From positions 1 to 64,000 of the forward strand of contig JACMPM010000055.1 of assembly GCA_014377485.1 (NCBI GenBank): 64,000 nucleotides of DNA. Reading direction: 5' to 3'. A program made the translations under genes and the position numbers. Positions 25,481-34,891 of this stretch are shown one piece after another; the stretch's first letter is position 1, and every line of letters begins with the position of its first letter. This stretch comes from Bacteriovorax sp. (GTDB taxonomy: Bacteria > Bdellovibrionota > Bacteriovoracia > Bacteriovoracales > Bacteriovoracaceae). The notes beneath the pieces are model-generated. The model did no database searches and was not told the DNA's origin. It saw only the letters and a program-made list of their open reading frames with translations.

Positions 25481-26761
25481 ATGGGTATTCTACGTTCATT
25501 CACAATTGGTGTATCTGGTTTAAATGCAAGTGGTCAGGGGATGGGAGTCATCGGTGACAACATTGCCAACGCCGGAACCAACGGTTACAAATCTTCAAGA
25601 GCAGAATTTCAAGACGTGCTGGCAGTATCACTTAAAGGTATTGAAGGCGGAGATCAGTTTGGTGCTGGTACAAAACTTGGCCATATCAAGCCAATCATGA
25701 CCCAAGGGGATATCACAAGAACAGAATCGGTTACAGATCTAGCGCTTTCAGGAGACGGTATGTTCACGATCGATTCTCCAGCAGGAAGAACTTTTTCTCG
25801 TGATGGTTCATTTCACTTTGATAAAGAAGGTTCACTTACAACTATGGATGGTTATAAGGTTCTGGGTTTTCAAGCTGATGAAACTGGAAAAATGATGAAT
25901 AAGGTTGATGCCATTAAACTTGGTAACACAACAATTGCAGCGAAAGGATCTAAAGAAGTTGTTATGTCGATGAACTTGGATTCACGCATGAATAAAACAG
26001 AATTTAAAATTGAAAATCCAGAGAAGACTGCTAACTTTTCTAACTCGATGACTATCTACGACAACATCGGTACAGCAAGAACTGTTACTGCTTATTACAA
26101 TAAAGTAGATAACAATACATGGGAATACCATATTGGTGCTGATGGAAAAGATGTTGAAGGTGGAAAGCCGGATACAATGTATGAACAAGCTTCAGGGACT
26201 TTAGTTTTTAATGATAAAGGGCAACTTCAAGAGAAGAAAGAAGGAAAGAACGCTTTCAACTTCAATAAAGGTGCAGCTCAAGGACAAAAAATTAATTTCA
26301 ACTGGGGACAATCAATAAAAGATGGTGGAACTGGATTGGATGCTTCGACTCAATACGGATCTGAATCTGCAATCGCTCGTCACACTCAAGATGGTTCGAG
26401 TGCAGCTACATTAACTTCTCTTTCATTCAATGATAAAGGGATTTTAACTGCTAACTATAACAATGGTGAGACTCGCGATATTGCTCAAATCGCAGTAGCA
26501 AAATTTGAAAACAACGAAGGTCTCTTTAAAATTGGTAAAAACTTATTTAAAGAATCTAAGGCTTCAGGTCAAGCTGCTCTTGGTAAACCAGGTGAATCCG
26601 GACGTGCAGAAGTTCTGTCAAAATCTATCGAACTCTCAAACGTAGATATCGCTAACGAGTTTGTTAACTTGATGACTGCTCAAAGAAACTTCCAAGCTAA
26701 CGCTAAAACGTTAACGACAGCGGATCAAATGCTTCAAGAAGTATTACAAATTAAGAGATAA
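25481..26761 (+). CDS. flgE: Flagellar hook protein FlgE
   Basis: 426 residues. The N-terminus (ILRSFTIGVSGLNASGQGMGVIGDNIANAGTNGYKSSRAEFQDVL in outline), central FlgE core and C-terminus (LSNVDIANEFVNLMTAQRNFQANAKTLTTADQMLQEVLQIKR in outline) are all typical. It polymerises into the hook. Strong SD GGAGG, a 112-bp structured leader, and a terminator after the stop: the last gene of the operon, possibly with its own control. Confidence 0.97.
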   Translation: MGILRSFTIGVSGLNASGQGMGVIGDNIANAGTNGYKSSRAEFQDVLAVSLKGIEGGDQFGAGTKLGHIKPIMTQGDITRTESVTDLALSGDGMFTIDSPAGRTFSRDGSFHFDKEGSLTTMDGYKVLGFQADETGKMMNKVDAIKLGNTTIAAKGSKEVVMSMNLDSRMNKTEFKIENPEKTANFSNSMTIYDNIGTARTVTAYYNKVDNNTWEYHIGADGKDVEGGKPDTMYEQASGTLVFNDKGQLQEKKEGKNAFNFNKGAAQGQKINFNWGQSIKDGGTGLDASTQYGSESAIARHTQDGSSAATLTSLSFNDKGILTANYNNGETRDIAQIAVAKFENNEGLFKIGKNLFKESKASGQAALGKPGESGRAEVLSKSIELSNVDIANEFVNLMTAQRNFQANAKTLTTADQMLQEVLQIKR

Positions 26762-26776
26762 TTTCTTTAACTTTAT

Positions 26777-26804
26777 AAGGGGCCTTAGGGTCCCTTCTTT
26801 ATTT
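26777..26804 (+). terminator. Terminator of the flagellar operon
   Basis: AAGGGGCC (26777-26784) pairs with GGTCCCTT (26789-26796), one G-U pair, 4-nt loop, then CTTTATTT. Confidence 0.75.
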
Positions 26805-26819
26805 GGGTAGGAATAGAAA

Positions 26820-28301
26820 ATGAAACGTTCACTCTCTATACTTTTTTGCTTATTGATATTTAATTCTTCATGTTCTTCGTTGTCCCCTGCAGTGTCGAAA
26901 GCAATGAGAGGAGTCTCTAGTGCCGAACAGGGTGGATTGGATCTGTTAGCAGAATCAAAGTCCATTATCGATTTGGTGGCTACTAGAGAAATTAATGGCG
27001 AGACGTGTGATCACGAACTTAGTAGTTTAATAAGCGATTACCAATTACTTTCTCCTCAAAATTTAGAGCTGGCTGTACTAAAGACCGATGGCCAAAAAAT
27101 TCTAGATTTGAGTTTTGAAGCGAGATTAGCTTTGCACTCAATTCTCGATATTCTGCCAACAGGATGTAGAATTAAATTAAAAGAGTTAAATCTATTAATC
27201 CGTTCTAGCGAAGATTATGTTGGTGTTCATTATTATAAAGATGAGCAAATTTCTTCAAGCTCTATTAAGTTTCCAGAGCAGCCAGTTCCAGTTTATGAAA
27301 CTACTGCATACCATCCATATCATGTCGGAGCTGGAATTGATCCTAAGACAAAATTCGAATTTAGAAATGGCGATCTCATGATCACTAAAGGTGTGAGCTT
27401 CGTGTCTTCAACCATTTCTGAAATCGCACACCCGCGTTCACTCTTTAGCCATATTGTTTTTGTTCACGTAGACAAAGAAACAAAAGTAGTTACGACGATG
27501 GAATCTTATGTTGGAAAAGGGGTAAGCATCTTTCCAATTGAAGAGGCTCTACAAAATGAAAATTCTCGAATTTTAGTTCTGCGTTCAAAGGATGCAGAGC
27601 TGGCAGGAAGAGCGGCAGACTATATGTTCAATAAAGTTGTTACGCTTAAAAAACAGAATAAATTTATTCCGTACGATTACGATTTAGATTTTTCTGACAA
27701 TACGAAACTTTCTTGTGAAGAGGTTGCTTACGATTCTTTCAAGCATGCTTCAGATGGAAAGGTTCTGTTGCCTGAAACAATGTCACTTATCACAATGAAT
27801 GATGCCAGTTTTCTTTCTCGTATAGGAATTAAGAAAGGTGCCATGATGGTTCCAAACGACATGGAAACAGATTCACGTTTTGACATCGTTCTAGATTGGA
27901 CTGATTTCCGTCTTATGAGAGATTCATGGAGAAAGGATGCAATTCTTGGAGAAATGTTTCGTTGGATTGATGAGAGAAATTATAAAATTCATGAAAACTT
28001 GACTTCGATTGCGGCCAAGGCCATTTGGTCGACTCGCCATATTCCGGGAGTGTGGGGAATGTTGTCAAAGGTTTCAGGAATTCCAAAAGACTTCACTAAA
28101 GATGTTCCTTCAATGACCATTGCAACGATGGCCAGTTTAAAAATTATCGGAGGAATCTTGCTTCCTCAAGTGACTAAGGCCGATCAAGATTATTATGCTA
28201 AAAATGGAAAATGGATGTCGAGCGAGATGCTTCGCGAATCACTTGAAGATTTCAGAGAGACTGAGCCAAAAGATTTAAGAAAAGTATTTAGAGAGCGCTA
28301 G
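26820..28301 (+). CDS. YiiX/YebB-like (permuted NlpC/P60) lipoprotein
   Basis: 493 residues with a lipoprotein signal (LLIFNSSCSS). The middle part has the permuted papain-fold pattern of the YiiX/YebB family: FRNGDLMITKG, SLFSHIVFVHVD with the catalytic-type His, TMESYVGKGV, then FIPYDYDLDFSDNTKLSCEEVAYDSF with the Cys. Such enzymes are thiol hydrolases acting on amide or ester bonds, some on envelope lipids or peptides. The C-terminal 150 residues are unassigned. It starts 58 bp after flgE but behind the operon terminator, so it is probably a separate unit. Confidence 0.75.
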   Translation: MKRSLSILFCLLIFNSSCSSLSPAVSKAMRGVSSAEQGGLDLLAESKSIIDLVATREINGETCDHELSSLISDYQLLSPQNLELAVLKTDGQKILDLSFEARLALHSILDILPTGCRIKLKELNLLIRSSEDYVGVHYYKDEQISSSSIKFPEQPVPVYETTAYHPYHVGAGIDPKTKFEFRNGDLMITKGVSFVSSTISEIAHPRSLFSHIVFVHVDKETKVVTTMESYVGKGVSIFPIEEALQNENSRILVLRSKDAELAGRAADYMFNKVVTLKKQNKFIPYDYDLDFSDNTKLSCEEVAYDSFKHASDGKVLLPETMSLITMNDASFLSRIGIKKGAMMVPNDMETDSRFDIVLDWTDFRLMRDSWRKDAILGEMFRWIDERNYKIHENLTSIAAKAIWSTRHIPGVWGMLSKVSGIPKDFTKDVPSMTIATMASLKIIGGILLPQVTKADQDYYAKNGKWMSSEMLRESLEDFRETEPKDLRKVFRER

Positions 28302-28321
28302 TAATCTAGAAATAAAATAAA

Positions 28322-28558
28322 TCAAGAATCCCCATCACTCCCGATAGCTTCTACTGGGCAAGCTTCGAGAGCGCTGAGGCATTCTGCAATATCTTTAGCT
28401 GTTTTTGGCTGTAGTTTGACGTAAGCGTGGCCGTCAGTATCATTCATTATAAAAAACCCTGGGGCTTCGATTACACAAGCGTCGCAAGCGATACATTGAT
28501 CATCAACGTAAAACTGCCCTCCAGAGTTTTCAGACCATTTTGATTTTTTATCGGCCAC
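28322..28558 (-). CDS. Single-cluster [4Fe-4S] ferredoxin
   Basis: 78 residues. Cys ligands CIACDACVIEAP and EACPVEAIG (C-x2-C-x2-C ... C-P) give one [4Fe-4S] cluster. The acidic surface and length match small monocluster ferredoxins of the Thermotoga/Bdellovibrio type. It is 12 bp downstream of ppiD on the same strand and likely co-transcribed. Confidence 0.92.
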   Translation of the reverse strand: MADKKSKWSENSGGQFYVDDQCIACDACVIEAPGFFIMNDTDGHAYVKLQPKTAKDIAECLSALEACPVEAIGSDGDS

Positions 28559-28570
28559 TGCTTATACCTT

Positions 28571-30073
28571 TTATTCTTGTAACATATTTGAGTAAATTTT
28601 AACTTTCGTCTCTTCTTCAAGTTTCTTTAGGATTGAATCCATCATTTTTCTTGAAAGTGCATTCTTTAAACCAGCATTGTCGGTTGCTACTTTTGCTTGT
28701 TCATTTAAGTCAGCTGCAGCAGTTGCTGGAGTTGTTTTAATCATGACCATTGAGGCTCCGTCATCAAATAAATGAATTTGCGGTTTAGTTATGTCCCCAG
28801 AAAAAAGTTCCTTCATGTTTTCAGCAGTTAAGTTAGTCCCAGTTGAAGTCCCGTCAAGGCGATTCACTGAACCTTTAGCATATTGTAGTTTATATTTTTC
28901 AGTGATTGATTTCACTTCATTTGCATTTCCAGCTTCAAGCGCATGTCTCAGGCTATTTGCAATATCTACCGTTAGTTTTTTAATGGCTTCTACTTTATCT
29001 TTTTGAATCAACTCAGTTGCAAATTTGTCTTTATACTCAACAAAAGTAGCAGCGTGTCCTTCTGACTTCTTTTCTACTAATAATAAATGATAACCAAATT
29101 GTGTTTTAATAGGTGCTGAGACTGTTCCAGGTTTTTGAGTGAAGGCTACAAGGTCGAATTCAGGAACCATTCTTCCTCTTCCAAAAGTACCTAGATCTCC
29201 GCCTTTTCCTTTTCCTGATGGATCTTCAGTGTATTTATCGGCCATTTTTGCAAAGTTTGAAGCGGTAACTTCTTTTGCGATTTTTTCGATTGCTACTTTC
29301 AAGTCAGCATCTTTTTTTCCTTCTGCCATTAAAAGAATATGGCGTGCTTTCACTTCTTCAGGTTTATCTAGGCTGGCTTTTCTTTCATTGAACATTGATT
29401 GAAGACGTTTTTGATTTGTCTCAACGGCTAAAAATTTAGCGAGCTCGTCTTTAGATACTTCTACAAAATTTCTCAAACCATTTTTAGAAATTGAGATAAT
29501 CTCGGCATTGAGTTTTTCATCTCTAATTTTTTGAAGGTCATTTAAATATCCTTTAGATAAAGGAAAGGTTTGAACTAAGCCTTGAGTATTTTTCATTTTT
29601 AATTGATTAATTACATCGGCTTCAAATTCAGCTGGAGTTAATTTATTAGCCGCCAAAATTGCTTTGTAACGGTTGATGTCGAACTGTCCGTTGCTTAAGA
29701 AATAAGGAAGAGTTTTAATCTCATTTTTGATTTCTTCTAAAGAGGGATAGGCTCCGATATCAGTAGCAAATTTGACCATTAATTTTCTTTGAACAAGATT
29801 TTTCAATGTACTTTCTTTGATTTTCATTGCCTCGATTTGCTTGGCACTGATTTCTCCACCCATCATTTGTTTATAAAACTCAATTTGGCGGTTGTATTCT
29901 TGTTGGTACTCTTCTGTTTTAATTGGTAGATCGCCAACTTTCCCTATTGCGTTCGGAGAACCCCCACCTTGTTGAAGAGATTGATACCCAGTAAACATGA
30001 ATGAAAGAACGATGATCCCGATTAAAAGGGTAGCGAAAATATTCGCCGTTTTGTGTTTGGTAAATTCCGACAT
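28571..30073 (-). CDS. Membrane-anchored peptidyl-prolyl isomerase PpiD/SurA-like
   Basis: 500 residues. One N-terminal membrane helix (about 13-29), a SurA-N-like chaperone region (about 45-190; ESTLKNLVQRKLMVKFA), a parvulin rotamase domain (about 240-345; ARHILLMAEG, GGDLGTFGRGRMVPEFDLVAF, FGYHLLLVEK) and a second helical part. This is the PpiD layout: a periplasmic foldase anchored at the inner membrane near the Sec exit. It is divergent from mreC. Confidence 0.9.
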   Translation of the reverse strand: MSEFTKHKTANIFATLLIGIIVLSFMFTGYQSLQQGGGSPNAIGKVGDLPIKTEEYQQEYNRQIEFYKQMMGGEISAKQIEAMKIKESTLKNLVQRKLMVKFATDIGAYPSLEEIKNEIKTLPYFLSNGQFDINRYKAILAANKLTPAEFEADVINQLKMKNTQGLVQTFPLSKGYLNDLQKIRDEKLNAEIISISKNGLRNFVEVSKDELAKFLAVETNQKRLQSMFNERKASLDKPEEVKARHILLMAEGKKDADLKVAIEKIAKEVTASNFAKMADKYTEDPSGKGKGGDLGTFGRGRMVPEFDLVAFTQKPGTVSAPIKTQFGYHLLLVEKKSEGHAATFVEYKDKFATELIQKDKVEAIKKLTVDIANSLRHALEAGNANEVKSITEKYKLQYAKGSVNRLDGTSTGTNLTAENMKELFSGDITKPQIHLFDDGASMVMIKTTPATAAADLNEQAKVATDNAGLKNALSRKMMDSILKKLEEETKVKIYSNMLQE

Positions 30074-30217
30074 TGGCTAATCCTCATGTTGCTATTAAAA
30101 AGTACGATTATTGTAACGAGAAAAAAGTTACTTCGTAAAGGTTATTGGCTTTTTAAAATAGATTGCATAAGCTTACGTAGTACAATTAATTTCAAATCAT
30201 TTTTCGGAGTACTTCAT

Positions 30218-31108
30218 TTGAGGCTGTCTGATTCAGAAGAGAGACGAACCAAAATCATAATCAACAGCATAATCCTAGTGATTGCCTTGTATGGTATGTC
30301 GCAGCGAGATTATGTTTTTCAAAAAACTTCAATTGCCGAGAGAGTCATTATTGATCTCATGGCACCTGTTCAAAGTATGGTTACATCTTTCCAGCGTGGA
30401 ATTTCTTCGTATGTCGAGCACTACGTAGCTAATTTAAACGCCAGCAAAGAAAACATCAATTTGAAAGGCAAGATTGCAGATCTCCAAAACGAGATGTTTA
30501 GTTATCAAGAAGCGATTAAAGAAAGTGATCGTTTGCGAGAACTTATTAAGTATGGCGAGCAAATCGACCGCAAAAAAATCGTAGCACGAGTTGTCTCTTG
30601 GGATTCAGCTGATGATTATAAAGTTGTCCGCATCAATCGCGGTTTAAAAGATGGAGTTCGTCTTCAATCAGTAGTTACCAGTGCAGAAGGTTTGGTTGGG
30701 TACGTTTACCGATTAACAGATCATTTCGCAGACGTTATCACAATTCTAGATGCCAATAATAGAGTGGATGGGGTTGTAGAACGTCTTCGCTCACACGGTA
30801 TCGTAGAAGGTTATAGCCGCGGACGTTGTATTATGAAGTACGTCAACAGAACTGAGCCGATTATACTTAACGATTTGGTTTTAACGGCAGGTTTAGGAAA
30901 TGTTTATCCTAAAGGACTTAAGATTGGATATATCTCGCGCATCGAACGCGAAAGTTACGGGATTACTCAGCATGTAGAAATCACTCCTTTAGTTAATTTT
31001 TCTAAGTTGGAAGAAGTTTTGGTTTTGGTTTACGAACAAGAAGAACACAAACAATTAGAGTGGAAAGCACTTGAAGAGCAGCTCAATAGCACAGAGGTCA
31101 AACGATGA
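30218..31108 (+). CDS. mreC: Rod-shape-determining protein MreC
   Basis: About 296 residues from a TTG at 30218 (GGAG 8 bp upstream). A longer frame to 30053 exists but runs into the divergent ppiD start and adds no conserved sequence. One membrane helix (about 11-27), a coiled coil (about 70-110) and the beta-barrel MreC domain (ARVVSWDSADDYKVVRINRGLKDGV, VVTSAEGLVGYV, SHGIVEGYSRGRC, VLTAGLGNVYPKGLKIGYI). It scaffolds the elongasome. Its stop overlaps mreD (ATGA). No mreB lies in the window. Confidence 0.93.
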   Translation: MRLSDSEERRTKIIINSIILVIALYGMSQRDYVFQKTSIAERVIIDLMAPVQSMVTSFQRGISSYVEHYVANLNASKENINLKGKIADLQNEMFSYQEAIKESDRLRELIKYGEQIDRKKIVARVVSWDSADDYKVVRINRGLKDGVRLQSVVTSAEGLVGYVYRLTDHFADVITILDANNRVDGVVERLRSHGIVEGYSRGRCIMKYVNRTEPIILNDLVLTAGLGNVYPKGLKIGYISRIERESYGITQHVEITPLVNFSKLEEVLVLVYEQEEHKQLEWKALEEQLNSTEVKR

Positions 31109-31638
31109 AAACAAACTTAAAAGACATCGTATTTCCACTGATAAAAACTCTTATTCTTCTTTTTGTATTGGAAATTATAACAACGGCTATTTTTCCAATG
31201 ATCGGTCTTTTGAATTTTAGAGTTCCTTTTAATATTCTAGTAGTACTTTTTCTAGGCCTACGCCTTGAAACTCCGTACCTCGCAATTCTTATTATGATCG
31301 TTCAGTATTTCCACGCTTTCTTCTCAGTTGAAGGTTGGGAAATGGGAACTGTTACTGGAATTGTTATTTGTGTTGTCGTTTCATACGTCAGAGAGATGAT
31401 CCATTTTTCTTCTTGGGGAATGACTATTTTGATCACTCAGGTATTTCAACTTTTATGGTTTTTCGTGCAATCGATTCTCATTTATATTCAACTCGGAAAT
31501 CTCGATTATATTTTCGATAAGGGATGGCGCTTCCTTCCTCAGAGCGTAATTATCGCTCTTTTGTCGCCACTCTTCTTTTTCATTTTGAATAAAATCTGGA
31601 ACGTCGACGATCGCGGAATGCTGGGAGATAAGATCTAA
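31105..31638 (+). CDS. mreD: Rod-shape-determining protein MreD
   Basis: 177 residues with about five transmembrane helices, starting in the 4-bp overlap with mreC and ending in a 1-bp overlap with mrdA. Sequence similarity for MreD is always weak; the call depends on topology and position. Confidence 0.88.
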   Translation: MKTNLKDIVFPLIKTLILLFVLEIITTAIFPMIGLLNFRVPFNILVVLFLGLRLETPYLAILIMIVQYFHAFFSVEGWEMGTVTGIVICVVVSYVREMIHFSSWGMTILITQVFQLLWFFVQSILIYIQLGNLDYIFDKGWRFLPQSVIIALLSPLFFFILNKIWNVDDRGMLGDKI

Positions 31639-33689
31639 TGTTTGGAGAAGACGATCTCGTCAGGTCTCATCAGGAACGAGCGGATATCATTCTTAATGTC
31701 ATCGTAATATCTTTTGCCATTTTATTGGCAAGACTTTGGTATTTACAAATTTATCACGGAAAAATGTTTTTTAATTATTCTTTAGAAAACCGCCTGCGAA
31801 AAGACGTCGTCCGCGCTCCAAGAGGAATGATCTTCAGCCGCAATAACGTTCTTCTTACTCATAATGTTCCACGTTTTGATGCCATTATCACTCCTCAGTA
31901 TCTTGAAGGGGATGACGAAACAATTGGATATTTATCAAAAATTCTTGAAACAACTCCAGAGTCCATTGTTAAAACTTTGAAGAAATATCAAGGTCAAGCA
32001 AAGTATATTCCAGTTGTCATAAAGAAAAATATTTCACGCCGCGAAGTGGCCATTCTTGAAACAGAGTCTTCTAAACTTCCGGGTGTATCAGTCGAAACAT
32101 TTATCAGCCGAGAGTACACGGATAAAGATTCCGGAGCTCATTTGCTCGGATATATTTCTGAAATTTCTCAGGAAAAAATTCCTCGCTATAGAGACCGCGA
32201 TAAATACGATTATAAACAGGGAGATTTCATCGGCCAAGGTGGAATTGAGTTGCAGTACGATTTAGAAATTAGAGGCCAGGATGGTTATCAATTTATGGAA
32301 GTTGATGCTAGAGGAAGAGCTCGCAGGCATGTAACGAGTGATGATCTTTACTCTGGTATCGATAATAAACCTGCTGAACCAGGAAAAAATGTTCGCTTAA
32401 CTATTGACCGCGATGTCCAACTTGCCGCCTATCATGCACTCGATGGTAAAGATGGAGCAGCCGTAGCCGTCGATGTTGAATCCGGCGAAATTATCGCGAT
32501 GGTTTCGCGTCCGGCATATGACCCTTCGAATTTCTCAACTGGTTTATCGAGCAATTATTGGGGACAACTGGTGATGGATGAAAAACGTCCTCTCAGAGAC
32601 CGCACCATTCAAGAACATTATTCTCCAGGATCTACCTTCAAACCTCTCACTGCCATTGCTGCCCTTGAAGAAGGCATAGTCGATGAAAATACTAAAGTCG
32701 TTTGTAACGGCGGTTACCGAATGGGTGGTCGTGTTTTTCACTGCTGGAAAAAAGAAGGCCATGGTGTAGTAGATGTTTTAAGAGCTCTTAAAGAATCTTG
32801 TGATGTTTATTTTTATAGTATCGGAAATAAAATTGATATTGATGTGATCTATAAATATGCAACACTATTTGGAATGGGACAACGTCTTGGTATTGTTCTT
32901 CCAAGAGAAACAAAAGGGTTAATACCAAATAGACAATGGAAAAAAGAGCAAACAGGTGTTGAATGGCAGAAGGGGGAGACCCTCTCGTGTGTTATCGGTC
33001 AGTCTTTTGTTAACGTCACTCCATTGCAATTAACAATGTTCTACGCAACCTTGGCCAACGAAGGAAAGTTGTGGAGACCTCATGTTGTTAAGGAAGTTTT
33101 TTCAAATTCGGGACAAGTATTAAAGCGAGTTGAGCCCGAATTGATTCACCAATTTAAAATCCATAAAAGAACTTGGGATATCGTACATGAGGCATTATTT
33201 AATACTGCCAATGCTCCAGGCGGAACGGCTGGTGCATCAAAAGGTATAGGAATACAAATGGCAGCTAAAACTGGGACTGCTCAGGTCATCAGTTTTTCTG
33301 CAGATAAAATTTTCAATAAATGCGAAAACCAAGAATACAAATACCGTAACAACGGACTGTTCGCAGCGTATGCTCCAGCTGGAAGTCCAAAAATTGCAGT
33401 GAGTGTTGTGATCGAACATGGATGTCACGGAGCAAGTGCTGGTGGGCCAGTCGCAAAGGCAATTATCTCGGCATATATGAATAAATATTATCCAAGCTAT
33501 CAGAAAAAAATCATAGCTCAAGAAAATGCAAAAATGTCTTGGAGTCAAATCCAGGAAGACAACCGAGCGAATCCAGTTCCAATGGTACTTGAAAACGATA
33601 CCAAAGATTATTTTGACGAAACTGGGAAATTAATTAGGCCTTATACCTTAGAAAAAGGTGGGCAAGTTCAAACAGGACCGTTGGAGTAA
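31638..33689 (+). CDS. mrdA: Penicillin-binding protein 2 (elongasome transpeptidase)
   Basis: 683 residues. Short cytoplasmic segment, one membrane helix (about 18-38), pedestal domain (RKDVVRAPRGMIFSRNN) and class B transpeptidase domain with the catalytic SxxK (SPGSTFKPL), SxD-type second motif (KESCDVYFYS) and KTG (AAKTGTAQ). It cross-links lateral-wall peptidoglycan together with RodA. The C-terminal extension of about 60 residues is polar and unassigned. Confidence 0.95.
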   Translation: MFGEDDLVRSHQERADIILNVIVISFAILLARLWYLQIYHGKMFFNYSLENRLRKDVVRAPRGMIFSRNNVLLTHNVPRFDAIITPQYLEGDDETIGYLSKILETTPESIVKTLKKYQGQAKYIPVVIKKNISRREVAILETESSKLPGVSVETFISREYTDKDSGAHLLGYISEISQEKIPRYRDRDKYDYKQGDFIGQGGIELQYDLEIRGQDGYQFMEVDARGRARRHVTSDDLYSGIDNKPAEPGKNVRLTIDRDVQLAAYHALDGKDGAAVAVDVESGEIIAMVSRPAYDPSNFSTGLSSNYWGQLVMDEKRPLRDRTIQEHYSPGSTFKPLTAIAALEEGIVDENTKVVCNGGYRMGGRVFHCWKKEGHGVVDVLRALKESCDVYFYSIGNKIDIDVIYKYATLFGMGQRLGIVLPRETKGLIPNRQWKKEQTGVEWQKGETLSCVIGQSFVNVTPLQLTMFYATLANEGKLWRPHVVKEVFSNSGQVLKRVEPELIHQFKIHKRTWDIVHEALFNTANAPGGTAGASKGIGIQMAAKTGTAQVISFSADKIFNKCENQEYKYRNNGLFAAYAPAGSPKIAVSVVIEHGCHGASAGGPVAKAIISAYMNKYYPSYQKKIIAQENAKMSWSQIQEDNRANPVPMVLENDTKDYFDETGKLIRPYTLEKGGQVQTGPLE

Positions 33690-33691
33690 GA

Positions 33692-34798
33692 ATGTTTAAT
33701 TTTAGAGAAGAGCTTAAAAGATACGACTATTCATTCTTCGGAATTTGCACTGCCATTTTTATTATTGGTATTTTAAATCTTTATTCAGCAACACACTCCC
33801 AAGGAATTGGTCCAGAAGAAGGTCTATATAAAACTCAAATCGTATGGTTTATTCTTTCTTGGATTGTTGGGATTGTCGTAAGTTTTATTCAACCAAAAAA
33901 TTTCTTTCGGCTAGCTTATCCATCTTATTTAATAAGCGTCGTCTTACTTGTTATGGTTTTAGTTGTTGGTCACTCTGCTCTTGGGGGTCAGCGATGGATT
34001 GGTTTTGGCTCTTTAAAGTTTCAGCCATCAGAGATTACAAAAATTGCTATGGTCTTAATTCTGTCGCGTTGGTATTCAAAAGCTTCACCTGAACAAGAAA
34101 TTGGTTTTAGAGAATTAATTATTCCTTTTTTAATCACCTTTATACCTGCCATGATGATTATTGTTCAGCCCGATCTAGGGACGGGAATGCTCGTCATGCT
34201 GATTTTTTTCATCATTACTTTTTACCGTAAATTAAAATGGAAAACGATTACAATCATGGCAATCATTGCCATGATTGGTGCAACCGTAGTTTATAATTTT
34301 GGTTTGCGTGAGTACCAAAAGAAACGCATTACCACTTTTATCGATCCGGAATTTGATGCAAAAGGATCGGGGTATAATGCCATCCAATCTAAGATCGCAA
34401 TTGGATCTGGACAATTTTTTGGAAAAGGATTCCGCAGATCAAGTCAGGGGGCCCTCAATTATCTTCCTGAAAACCATACTGACTTTATTTTCGCCATCTT
34501 TAATGAAGAGCACGGCTTCGTTGGATCGATATTTTTGATCGCCCTTTATATTGCACTTTTCTATCGACTGCTATGGCTTGCTTCCAATGTTAATAAAATC
34601 TTCGACTCCGTGGTCGTAGTTGGAATACTAGCTATTTTCTTCTGTCACACCATGATTAATATGAGCATGGTCTCCGGATTAATGCCCATTGTCGGGGTGC
34701 CCCTACCTCTCATGTCCTATGGGGGATCCAACCTTTTGACCTTCGGAATTTGCTGTGGGATCGTAACGTCCATTAGTAACGCCCGAAATCTCTTTTAG
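33692..34798 (+). CDS. rodA: SEDS peptidoglycan polymerase RodA
   Basis: 368 residues, ten predicted membrane helices. SEDS motifs: LGGQRWIGFGSLKFQPSEITKIAMVL, VQPDLGTGMLV, NYLPENHTDFIFAIFNEEHGF and VVGVPLPLMSYGGSNLL-type ending. It is the glycosyltransferase partner of PBP2, 2 bp upstream. Confidence 0.96.
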   Translation: MFNFREELKRYDYSFFGICTAIFIIGILNLYSATHSQGIGPEEGLYKTQIVWFILSWIVGIVVSFIQPKNFFRLAYPSYLISVVLLVMVLVVGHSALGGQRWIGFGSLKFQPSEITKIAMVLILSRWYSKASPEQEIGFRELIIPFLITFIPAMMIIVQPDLGTGMLVMLIFFIITFYRKLKWKTITIMAIIAMIGATVVYNFGLREYQKKRITTFIDPEFDAKGSGYNAIQSKIAIGSGQFFGKGFRRSSQGALNYLPENHTDFIFAIFNEEHGFVGSIFLIALYIALFYRLLWLASNVNKIFDSVVVVGILAIFFCHTMINMSMVSGLMPIVGVPLPLMSYGGSNLLTFGICCGIVTSISNARNLF

Positions 34799-34800
34799 GT

Positions 34801-34870
34801 TAGTCCTTATATCAGACTTGACTTGCAGAATCTCTTCGTGGGAAACTAATTTGGTCTCACTTAAGGACTA
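34801..34870 (+). other. Inverted repeat upstream of the marR-family gene
   Basis: TAGTCCTTA (34801-34809) and TAAGGACTA (34862-34870) are 9-bp perfect complements 52 nt apart. GGAC at 34865-34868 can alternatively pair with GTCC at 34876-34879, next to the GGGAG ribosome-binding site (34880-34884). The first arm begins 2 bp after the rodA stop. Confidence 0.5.
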
Positions 34871-34891
34871 TGAAGGTCCGGGAGTTATTTC

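Noticed and set aside
30053-30217. Upstream extension of mreC to 30053
   Set aside because: It runs through the ppiD start, lacks an SD and adds no MreC-like sequence; the TTG at 30218 has a good SD.
34801-34870. tRNA-like outline (7-bp closing stem)
   Set aside because: No T-arm GTTCGANNC, no proper D-arm or anticodon arm, and the length is wrong.
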